Positions 1 to 7,216 of a stretch of 30,129 nt of DNA are shown piece after piece. Under the pieces are notes generated by a model, which saw nothing but the letters and a program-made list of their open reading frames with translations, made no database searches and was not told where the DNA came from. A program made the position numbers and the translations under genes. The stretch's first letter is position 1. Every line of letters begins with the position of its first letter. Source of the DNA: Endozoicomonadaceae bacterium (GTDB lineage Bacteria; Pseudomonadota; Gammaproteobacteria; Pseudomonadales; Endozoicomonadaceae); the NCBI GenBank assembly GCA_023146365.1, contig JAGLCE010000147.1, positions 1-30,129 of the forward strand. The letters are read 5' to 3'.

Positions 1-218
1 TACACAATCTAATTTACAGTCTCCTTTCCAATTACATAGATTAATAGCGCATATAAAACATATAACTGTATCACCCTCTCCAGTAAACCAAAAACCTGAT
101 TTTGCCATCGCATCGGCTGTCTGCTGATTTTTGTGCGGCCATTTATCGAAACTTTCTTTTCTGTTTTCCTCTTTATTATATTTTCCTGCTTGTTCTGTTT
201 CCGGATTATCATTGGGCT

Positions 219-635
219 TCATTTTTCTTGTTTGGGATGGCTGTTTATCACTGGAAATGGTTGACGGATTCCCAGTTTTTTATTAAGAAACATACAACTT
301 CCTTGATGGAAATCTTCTGCTGCATAGTATCTGCCTTTCTGGCAAACTTTTTTATTTCTAACGTCGACTACTTTCACGGTTTTGTGACACTTTGTGCAGT
401 GAAATTCACCATTATTCGTGGCAAATAGATATTGCTTCAGCACGTCGCCCGTATTATTAAAATTAAGATGGTAGGGCCTGGTTATCTCCATTATTGTGAA
501 CACCCTAAGGCATTCATATGTTCTTTTTCCACATACAGGGTCATCCTGTCCTAATGCTTCACAGTTATACTGCTCACCATACAACTCATAACACAACAAT
601 TGCCGACTCTGTTCATAACAGTCCTTACGTAACAT
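219..635 (-). CDS. Hypothetical Cys-containing protein, possibly broken
   Basis: A 138-residue frame opens with ATG at 635 in an A+T-rich stretch without a visible Shine-Dalgarno sequence. I do not recognise it. The central part has a CTKCHK pair followed by further Cys and His residues (VCQKG, DFHQGSC), which might bind a metal, and the end is Lys-rich. The same reading frame continues past the TGA at 219-221 as a basic stretch ending at 9 (67 residues from an ATG at 212), so this may be one longer gene interrupted by a nonsense codon. A hydrophobic frame on the opposite strand (102-428) is most easily read as the antisense shadow of Lys-rich codons. Whether this is a living gene is uncertain. 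Confidence 0.35.
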   Translation of the reverse strand: MLRKDCYEQSRQLLCYELYGEQYNCEALGQDDPVCGKRTYECLRVFTIMEITRPYHLNFNNTGDVLKQYLFATNNGEFHCTKCHKTVKVVDVRNKKVCQKGRYYAAEDFHQGSCMFLNKKLGIRQPFPVINSHPKQEK

Positions 636-748
636 TAAAAATATTTAATTTATATTGTTATGATTAGATGTTAATTGTATACATAAAGTTCAAAAATTTA
701 AAAAAGGCTTCCCTCTGTAGCGCTTATGTTGAACTTGGTCTTCAATGC

Positions 749-775
749 CTAGCAGTCTGTCGGACTTAACTAACG
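749..775 (+). repeat. Left terminal inverted repeat of an IS5-like element
   Basis: This 27-bp sequence matches the reverse complement of 11423-11449 at 26 of 27 positions. Both copies begin at their outer end with CTAG, a target sequence typical of some IS5-family elements, and both contain the core CTGYCGGACTTA. The MITE at 18483-18643 has a related end. The two copies face each other across the drm operon. Confidence 0.65.
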
Positions 776-789
776 CTACGGATACGCAT

Positions 790-924
790 TTATGAGATAA
801 TCAGTTTTTTCAAATAATGCATCAGACCGACGATGAGCCGATTCATCCTTGCAGATCGAGAGACATGGCGGGTTTGAGCAATGCTATAACGCCAAGGCGC
901 GCCATTGATTGGGGCCTCTTTTTC
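790..924 (-). pseudogene. IS5-like transposase, C-terminal remnant
   Basis: The minus strand reads YSIAQTRHVSRSARMNRL followed by GLMHYLKKLI and a stop at 790-792. This resembles the C-terminus of IS5-family transposases, where a pattern like Y-G-L-A-R-T-R-Y and N-R-L precedes YNLKKL. The stop lies 15 bp inside the left terminal repeat, the expected spacing for an IS end. An in-frame TAG at 925-927 closes the readable part. It would be the missing end of the N-terminal remnant at 10967-11332, with the drm operon between the two. Assignment rests on motif resemblance only. Confidence 0.45.
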
Positions 925-982
925 CTAAAATCGGTGGGCGCGTGGTCTACTGGGTGGATGATATCCTGACCGACGAAGAGCA

Positions 983-2545
983 TCAGTAACAAATTATGCT
1001 CAACAGCACGCACGCCCTGCTCATCCCAACATAGTGAAGCGAACGCAGGGTCTCGCTATGCCCAGGTCTTGGCATATCGACAAGAACTACTACCTCACTC
1101 TCCAGCCCTTTGAAATCCCCAATTTGTGCAAAACCGATGCTATGACGATTCATGTTACGAGGTGAGGCATCGTCCAGAACGGAGATTGAGTTTCGCATAT
1201 TCTCGGAAAGAGAAGAAGTCCAGGACTGTGTAAACGGTACCGGCGAAAGTACGACAATGTCTCCCGGACTGAAACCTCCGACGTCGACTAGGTCGTGTAG
1301 TTCTTTCTCTAAAGCTTGGATTGCACTGTCTGCGTCCGCAACACAAACTTCACGTACCGCGGGACCATCACCAACCCCTGAATTACCCACATCAGCGTTC
1401 AGATCGCCTTGTATCCGTTGCAGGATCGGCAGCGAGTTCCGGCAATTCGTCTTCAGCGGAATTTGTGACGGGTTAAAACCTGAAAGATAGTCATAGGCAT
1501 CTGGCACATAGGAGCCACACAGACCTGATTGATTGTTCACGTCATGAAAAAAACACCAACGCCCGTCGCTTATTCCACCCGACAAAAAGCTATCCAGCAT
1601 GCCCAGCGCATCCATGTTCAAAATGTCCTGACCTTCATCGACGATCAATGCATCAAATTTCTCGATACCGGCTCGCTTGACTGTGACGTGAAGCGAGTCC
1701 GCAAGGCTGACCGTCAATCCCGGCACGGCATGTCGTTCCAGATAGCGCTTGAGCCAGGGTGAATGGCAGGTCAAAACTGTGTTCATCCCAGTAGCACACC
1801 AGCGTCTTGCCAATTCTAACGCCAGCATTGTTTTACCTGTCCCTGCACCACCTGAACAAATGACTCGAGGATTGACCTCAATGGCATCGACCCACCTCAG
1901 TTGATCATCGGTTAATCTAACGATCCGATCTTTAACATCATGCGCTGAAACATGTAATGGCACCACGGCCTCGAAATCAGGTCGGAGCCATTGCTGCAGG
2001 GCTTTCAACTGCGAGGGACTTGCGTCAGGTTTGTTCTTATCCTTTGTCCGCCAATGCCGAATGAATCGCTCCAGCCACTGTTCGAACTGCCTGAATTCCC
2101 TACCGTCCGCGAGAACAGCACGATCCCACTCCGCACTATCGGGGAGCCGCTCGATTCCTGGCATAACTACACCATAACCGGCCACGAAGGATCTTGATAT
2201 TGTGTCAGGTAGTTTTTTCAACAGACCATGCAGCGCACTATTCGCTTGACTGAATGGAGATTCCTTCAGCCGGTCAGTTTCACCATACCGATTCGTCGTT
2301 TCCCAAACGCCATCATGACAAGAGACTCGGCCACCTTTGACCTCTAGTACGAAAAGGCCCATTGGCCCACATACGACGAAGTCAATTTCACCAAATCGTT
2401 TATATTCATGCCTGGGAAGATTGAGAGAATGCATGGCAAACCAGCCATTCTTGTCACCTCCTGAAAATGCCGATCGCAACTGATCAAATACCTGTGCTTC
2501 AAGCTTGCTATCAGTTGCCAAAGGCTGGCTCGGTATCATTCTCAT
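983..2545 (-). CDS. NERD nuclease-like domain fused to SF1 helicase
   Basis: Last gene of the drm operon. Numbered from ATG 2545, the first ~130 residues form a NERD (nuclease-related) domain with a PD-(D/E)xK-like core: GEID (D55), then EVK (E68, K70). An SF1 (UvrD/Rep-like) helicase follows: Walker A GGAGTGKT at ~232-239, DEGQD at ~302-306, KTNCRNSLP, GDFKGLESEVVVLVD (motif V) and YVGMSRA (motif VI). The likely job is nucleic-acid unwinding coupled to cleavage. The frame stays open back to a TTG at 2593, which would overlap the preceding gene by 32 bp. I prefer ATG 2545, 16 nt after that gene's stop and preceded by GGAAAC. The protein stops only nine residues after motif VI (RACVLLSIICY), just before the IS remnant, so a short C-terminal piece may have been lost at the junction. 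Confidence 0.85.
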   Translation of the reverse strand: MRMIPSQPLATDSKLEAQVFDQLRSAFSGGDKNGWFAMHSLNLPRHEYKRFGEIDFVVCGPMGLFVLEVKGGRVSCHDGVWETTNRYGETDRLKESPFSQANSALHGLLKKLPDTISRSFVAGYGVVMPGIERLPDSAEWDRAVLADGREFRQFEQWLERFIRHWRTKDKNKPDASPSQLKALQQWLRPDFEAVVPLHVSAHDVKDRIVRLTDDQLRWVDAIEVNPRVICSGGAGTGKTMLALELARRWCATGMNTVLTCHSPWLKRYLERHAVPGLTVSLADSLHVTVKRAGIEKFDALIVDEGQDILNMDALGMLDSFLSGGISDGRWCFFHDVNNQSGLCGSYVPDAYDYLSGFNPSQIPLKTNCRNSLPILQRIQGDLNADVGNSGVGDGPAVREVCVADADSAIQALEKELHDLVDVGGFSPGDIVVLSPVPFTQSWTSSLSENMRNSISVLDDASPRNMNRHSIGFAQIGDFKGLESEVVVLVDMPRPGHSETLRSLHYVGMSRACVLLSIICY

Positions 2546-2561
2546 CGATAATGGTTTCCGT

Positions 2562-4214
2562 TTACCTTCCTGGTTTTGCTGTAACGATCTCAAGTTTTTC
2601 CCGCACTTCGGATTCGACTTGGGTAGCTATCGGCGGCCATTGCCCCAAACGATGCAGAAATTTGGCCTCATCCACTTCCTCCGTAACAGTCGCTACCCTA
2701 CCCGGCAACACTACCTGCAAGCCTTTTCGTTCAAAGTTTTCAGGTAAATCCCCCTCTGCCAAAGTGAGGCGTGTCTGAATGCAATCGTTCCAATTGCATT
2801 TGCCCGCGAGCTCTACGGCTACGTCCTTCTTCATGCTGTTCCACTCGCCGCTTGGCGAAGTAAAAAGTTCTCGCACGGGTTTCGGACGTAGTGGCGCAGC
2901 ATCCATGGCAACGTTTTTACCTTGTTTCCGGTGCTCAGCGTCTGCCATCCGAAAAGCCACATAGGCAGACATATTCGGATCGCGCAGCTCCTTAGGCAAC
3001 TGCAACCAGCTATCGCGCACACCGAACAAGATTCCAGCAAGAATATACTCAGTGTCGTTTAATAATGGATGTGAAAATTCCAGCAGATTCGCGCAATGTT
3101 CGCGCAAGCAGAACAATAGTAAAGGCCTCGATAAAGACCCCTTATGCCGCTCAAGCAGCTCAGTGATTGTTCCAGCACCGAGGCCGAGGAAACCACGCAT
3201 GTTCGCAACCAATCGTTCCAGACGTGACCGGCATTCCATTTCTTGTAGCAGATCAAGCTGACTCTCTAGATACGCAAAAGCCACATTGATGGGCGTTTGC
3301 GGGCGTTCATGCGTCTGCGCGGTGATCAGCGATTGGATAACGCCCCAAAAGAGCCGAGCACGGATATCTGCTGACTCGGATATCTCACCCATAGCTGTCC
3401 AGTTAGGTAGCTCGGCCAATACGGGGTCGCTTTTGACCAGGTCATTATCTTTGTCGCTCGCGTCTTCTCCAGTTGCTAATCTAAAGGCCGCAAGCCCAAG
3501 ATCACTGCGATTAGCAGTGTGGTACAACATCGCAAGCACGCCGCCAAGCGTCTGTCCAAAAGCGGGATAAATGTCACCGCCATCCTCAGAAGCGGGATAA
3601 ATGTCACCGCCACCCTCAAGCGACAACTCTTGTAACTGCGCCACTGGCCACGCAACCTTTGGGTCGGAGGAAAACAGCGATTCCGAAATCTTAACCTGAT
3701 AAGGCGACAGATCGACGTTCGAGACATCATCGGCGGCACGTTCGAATGCTTGTTTGTCCTCGAATGAGCAAAAGTTAACGCTCAATAGCAAGGTTGACGG
3801 TAATGGCGCACGAACGAGAAGTGCAAGGTCGTCTTTTCTTTTTCTCACGGCTGGTGAGGTGACCTTTCGCATACCTCCATCCCTCAACAGCATCCGAATA
3901 GGACCGAACATTGCACTCAACTCACTCAAATCGAAAGACGCAATGCAGGGCACCAAATGCTTACGCTCGCTGGTAGCTTGAGTCAAAACGTCGGCTGGAA
4001 TCTTGACTGGAATTCTGAAACCGTCTCGAATTCGAAACAAGGGAATCCAGCCCGGATAGACACTCAATGGATCGGAATAGTGCTTACCTCGAAAACCCGT
4101 GGGGCTCATCACCAACCCTGCAGCCAGCATGTAAAGCATGTTTTGATGGTTGGTTACCAAGTGCCATATTTCCGCGGGTTTTGGCTTCTTTGAAGTAGCA
4201 ATTTTCGTGGTCAC
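2562..4214 (-). CDS. Unrecognised 550-residue protein of the drm operon
   Basis: I do not recognise a family. It starts with GTG at 4214, supported by a strong AGGAGG six nt upstream that lies across the end of the preceding gene (stop at 4218-4220). The N-terminus (IWHLVTNHQNMLYMLAAGL) is loosely reminiscent of the entry strand and helix of DarT-like ADP-ribosyltransferases, but I see no full motif set and do not claim it. The middle and C-terminal parts look helical and soluble, with no membrane segment or Cys cluster. Residues ~199-218 hold a ten-residue tandem duplication (GGDIYPAS/GGDIYPAF). Its position between two SF1 helicase genes and its own strong ribosome site suggest a dedicated subunit of the same system, for example an adaptor or sensor. 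That role is inferred from context only. Confidence 0.8.
   Translation of the reverse strand: MTTKIATSKKPKPAEIWHLVTNHQNMLYMLAAGLVMSPTGFRGKHYSDPLSVYPGWIPLFRIRDGFRIPVKIPADVLTQATSERKHLVPCIASFDLSELSAMFGPIRMLLRDGGMRKVTSPAVRKRKDDLALLVRAPLPSTLLLSVNFCSFEDKQAFERAADDVSNVDLSPYQVKISESLFSSDPKVAWPVAQLQELSLEGGGDIYPASEDGGDIYPAFGQTLGGVLAMLYHTANRSDLGLAAFRLATGEDASDKDNDLVKSDPVLAELPNWTAMGEISESADIRARLFWGVIQSLITAQTHERPQTPINVAFAYLESQLDLLQEMECRSRLERLVANMRGFLGLGAGTITELLERHKGSLSRPLLLFCLREHCANLLEFSHPLLNDTEYILAGILFGVRDSWLQLPKELRDPNMSAYVAFRMADAEHRKQGKNVAMDAAPLRPKPVRELFTSPSGEWNSMKKDVAVELAGKCNWNDCIQTRLTLAEGDLPENFERKGLQVVLPGRVATVTEEVDEAKFLHRLGQWPPIATQVESEVREKLEIVTAKPGR
3561..3620 (-). repeat. 30-bp tandem duplication inside the 550-residue gene
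   Basis: Two adjacent 30-bp units (3561-3590 and 3591-3620) are identical over the first 21 bases and nearly so after that. Being a multiple of three, the duplication adds ten residues (GGDIYPA twice) without breaking the frame. Confidence 0.9.
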
Positions 4215-4217
4215 GAG

Positions 4218-5405
4218 CTACCTCCTGACAAGAATAGTTGGATCGGTGGGCAGTAATCCATCAATGACGGAACAAATATTGCCAGTACGGAGCAGCATGA
4301 CCTGTTCTCGGGCACGCGCCACCATGACATAAAATCGTGCCTTAAGCATATAAGAATCGTATTTCGGTTGGTGCTGGTCGATATCAGCCAAGATAACGCT
4401 ATCAAACTCCAGTCCTTTGCAAGACTGGGCGTTTATGGTCATGAGACCGCCCTGATCGAAGTTCGGTAATTTATCCTTCAGGCCAGAAGCAAAGGTCTGG
4501 ATCGACGGTTTGTCATTGTCTAGCTTTGGATTGGCACGAAGAAGCGCATCATGGAATTTATTCCGCACGTCATTGTTTGGAGTAATGATCCCAATCAGCT
4601 TGCGTGGATTACGGTCGCTCAACTGGAGGATATTGTCTGTCATCGCAGCCAGTGTTACTGTATTTTCCGTATCATAAGTCCATAACTCCGGCGTTGCAGC
4701 AGCCGATATGAGATCAGGCAGGTCGGGCCTTGGACTGGCTGGGTCATCTGGGTAAAAGTGCTGGGCAAGCAGCCCGATAGGACGAGTGTTCCGGTAGTTG
4801 GTTTTCAGTTCCAGCGTGTCGTCGGATTCGATCCCTAGTGCGTCTTCGATATCTTGGCGTGAGCTACACTTGTCAGGGTGGATCTGCTGGTTCTGGTCAG
4901 CCGCAACGTAAAAATTCTCGAAACCCAAACTGATCAGCGTTTGATAAAAGGCTGGCGGCATATCCTGCCCCTCATCAATAACCAGAAATTCATCGCTTCG
5001 ACTTGGGATGTTTTCCAGAGAAGAAACCTGTTTTTCAACAGCCTTCCAATCTATTGCGCAATATCCTCCCGGAGCATCTGGCTCAAGCGTAGGAACGGAT
5101 TTGAAAAAATGCCTGTAGAGCTCACGAAACCAGCAATCCCAGGTCTTGGCGGAGAATCTCTGTTCCCTACCGAACAAATAACGGTTTGAATGATCCAGCA
5201 AGCGATTGTAAACGAGTGTTTGGTAGTTCTTGTCGTTCCTTGCGAGGCGTTGCGCCCGTAACAACGCCACTACCGACTTCCCGGTGCCAGGGCCGCCGAC
5301 CATCAGGTGTTGCCCATCCATTGGCAGTGCTAGCGCCTCATCCTGATCTTTGTTCAGCTCATGAATGTAGGGAAGACGGAATTGACGGGCGCGGTTAACT
5401 GGCAT
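4218..5405 (-). CDS. Compact UvrD/Rep-like SF1 helicase
   Basis: A 395-residue superfamily 1 helicase with every core motif: Q-motif-like NKDQDEAL at ~18-25, Walker A GPGTGKS at 38-44, Walker B VIDEGQD ending at 148, AADQNQQ (motif III), LKTNYRNTRP (motif IV), GGLMTINAQSCKGLEFDSVI (motif V) and VMVARAREQVMLL (motif VI). UvrD has about 720 residues, so the 1B/2B accessory insertions are largely absent. It probably translocates on single-stranded DNA as part of the complex encoded here. The ATG at 5405 lies 2 nt beyond the drmB stop, so translation is almost certainly coupled. The gene sits where DISARM loci usually carry drmC. A restriction-type or recombination-type accessory helicase is an alternative description. 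Confidence 0.88.
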   Translation of the reverse strand: MPVNRARQFRLPYIHELNKDQDEALALPMDGQHLMVGGPGTGKSVVALLRAQRLARNDKNYQTLVYNRLLDHSNRYLFGREQRFSAKTWDCWFRELYRHFFKSVPTLEPDAPGGYCAIDWKAVEKQVSSLENIPSRSDEFLVIDEGQDMPPAFYQTLISLGFENFYVAADQNQQIHPDKCSSRQDIEDALGIESDDTLELKTNYRNTRPIGLLAQHFYPDDPASPRPDLPDLISAAATPELWTYDTENTVTLAAMTDNILQLSDRNPRKLIGIITPNNDVRNKFHDALLRANPKLDNDKPSIQTFASGLKDKLPNFDQGGLMTINAQSCKGLEFDSVILADIDQHQPKYDSYMLKARFYVMVARAREQVMLLRTGNICSVIDGLLPTDPTILVRR

Positions 5406-5407
5406 GT

Positions 5408-7213
5408 TCAGGTTATCTCAAAGAATGAAGGCAGCTCGTTAACGGCATCGCCCTTAACGAAGCCACGGTCCAGCAAAGTATTGCCGTATTCGCAGGCAGG
5501 CTCGGGCACCAGTGCACAGGCATGACAGGCAGCGCGATTCAGCAAGCCTGGTCCTTGACCTTGATGCTCACTGCAAACTGGGTCAAGCGAACACCAGCGC
5601 GAATGTTCCAGTGCTCGAATCAGCATTCCTAAAAAGCGCCGGGGTTCGCTCAGTTCAGCCAAGCCACCCAGTGAACCGGCAATGTCGGGAACAGCGACAT
5701 GAATGAGGATACCGGCCATGGACTCAGGTGCGGTGGAGCAATAGATACGCTCAATCAGCGACGCCGAGGGATAGCCACTCTCGGACTCGATTTGTCGCAT
5801 CAGCAAGTGTGACAACGTATGCAATAACATGAAACGTGTTGTCACCGGATTGGGGTCATCGCGACCGGATTTGCCAAATCGGGGAAGTAGTGGCTTCAGT
5901 CGTGAAACAACCGCAGGTATTTTCTCCCACTTCTTGAGCCGATCCTCATCAAGCACGAGGAAGATGCCCTCTCCATACAGCTCGATTGCAGGCAACCAAT
6001 CGGATTTTCCTACGATGTCCGGCGGCACTATCTCTTTTCCGCCCAAGCGGGTAAAGCCCTTGAATACCTTCACCGCCTTGAGACGATCCACGCGGACAAG
6101 ATGACGGACGCCGTGGAGAATTTTTCGTTTATCAGTATCTAGACCTTCCTCTATTCCCAGTTCACGCCACTCGTCACTTTTGTTGCAAGTTACCAGATCT
6201 TCGTCCTCGCGCTGGTCGGACAGCACCTCCAGAAATGCCTTAAACTCGCTTTCCCGCAATTGCCCAGGTGTAAGGTTCTCGTCATACAAGGGATAGCCGT
6301 TCTCAATATCTTTCAATGCGTCTTTGATATCCTGGACGGTACAGCGATATTTCGTCGCCCACTTCTTTATGATGACTCTCCGATTCAACGTCTCTCGTGC
6401 ACCGTCTATGCAACTACGATCACTGGAGTTGCGGTACAAGTGATCCACGACGGTTCCCTTGCGCACACGAGATTCCGGTGGAATCACCAGAACATATACA
6501 ACGACTGGCGCATAAACCCGCGTGTCATTGATTACCAGCACCTGCGCAATATCTATTGGTATTGGCGCAACCCGATCGTCTTTGGTCCATGGCTGCATTC
6601 GGCCCTTACCAAAGCCCACTCGTTCATCACCACGAAACGGGGTTTCAGCGAGGCAAGCACCGCAACGTAAAATGCGTCCTTCGTAGCCACATTCAATTAA
6701 CCGTAATTGATCTGTTACTTTGCAGTTTCTCTGTGCGAGGTTCTTCGCATCCTGATGCACGAGAAAAGGCCACGGCACATCGGCAAGGTATCCATCAGGA
6801 TGTACGACCACCCATGTCACCTGCTCCAGCTTCGGGTGACGCTTACACTTTTTATGATTACAAAGGAGTGCGTGATCGGGCTGACCGTTCCGCCACGGCC
6901 AACGATACATGGCGCCACAGGACGTGCAGCGCATCCAGGAGGGGAATCGCGTCGCCGGCACACTGGTGCCATCTATCTGTCCATTCACTAGCTTTTTCGC
7001 CACAGGCGGCTCGTGCAGTTGCTCCTCAATACCCAGCGCAGCACGCACGCGCTCCACATACGGAATCAGCTTGCCAGCGGAGATGCCTTGGCGATCCGTC
7101 CATTGCCGGGTATCCTGAACGACCACCAATCCATTCGCCCCTCTCACGATGGCTCCGACGCCGCTATGACCGAGCAGGTGTGACAGGCGTATCGGAATCA
7201 GTTCATCGGCCAT
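5408..7213 (-). CDS. drmB: DrmB-like protein with DUF1998 domain
   Basis: A 601-residue protein resembling DISARM DrmB. The N-terminal part has Cys clusters (CTSCGAMYRW, CNHKKCKRH, then CGYEG and CGACL at ~96-190), probably zinc-binding. The C-terminal third is a DUF1998 domain: LLHTLSHLLMRQIE, YCSTAPESMAGILIHV, GGLAEL and the closing Cys set CSLDPVC, LNRAACHAC, CEYGNTLLDRGF. In DISARM, DrmA and DrmB form a complex that surveys incoming DNA and unwinds it. The ATG lies 3 nt after the drmA stop. The length is in the usual range for DrmB, and no break is seen. The family call is firm on the DUF1998 pattern plus the drmA neighbour. Assignment to classical DISARM is not, because the other DISARM genes are missing. 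Confidence 0.85.
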   Translation of the reverse strand: MADELIPIRLSHLLGHSGVGAIVRGANGLVVVQDTRQWTDRQGISAGKLIPYVERVRAALGIEEQLHEPPVAKKLVNGQIDGTSVPATRFPSWMRCTSCGAMYRWPWRNGQPDHALLCNHKKCKRHPKLEQVTWVVVHPDGYLADVPWPFLVHQDAKNLAQRNCKVTDQLRLIECGYEGRILRCGACLAETPFRGDERVGFGKGRMQPWTKDDRVAPIPIDIAQVLVINDTRVYAPVVVYVLVIPPESRVRKGTVVDHLYRNSSDRSCIDGARETLNRRVIIKKWATKYRCTVQDIKDALKDIENGYPLYDENLTPGQLRESEFKAFLEVLSDQREDEDLVTCNKSDEWRELGIEEGLDTDKRKILHGVRHLVRVDRLKAVKVFKGFTRLGGKEIVPPDIVGKSDWLPAIELYGEGIFLVLDEDRLKKWEKIPAVVSRLKPLLPRFGKSGRDDPNPVTTRFMLLHTLSHLLMRQIESESGYPSASLIERIYCSTAPESMAGILIHVAVPDIAGSLGGLAELSEPRRFLGMLIRALEHSRWCSLDPVCSEHQGQGPGLLNRAACHACALVPEPACEYGNTLLDRGFVKGDAVNELPSFFEIT

Positions 7214-7216
7214 AGT

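Noticed and set aside
102..428. Hydrophobic 108-residue frame on the plus strand
   Set aside because: It is antisense to a Lys-rich frame, which naturally produces Phe-rich antisense, and it has no ribosome site.
850..989. Plus-strand peptides GGFEQCYNAKA (like IS1182 transposases) and FPKIGGRVVYW (like AlpA regulators)
   Set aside because: Each is very short, ends in stops and lies in a different frame from the other. The minus-strand IS5-like C-terminus explains 790-924 better and agrees with the terminal repeat.
6556..7215. 219-residue plus-strand frame antisense to drmB
   Set aside because: Fully inside the conserved drmB coding region; composition is that of a shadow frame.
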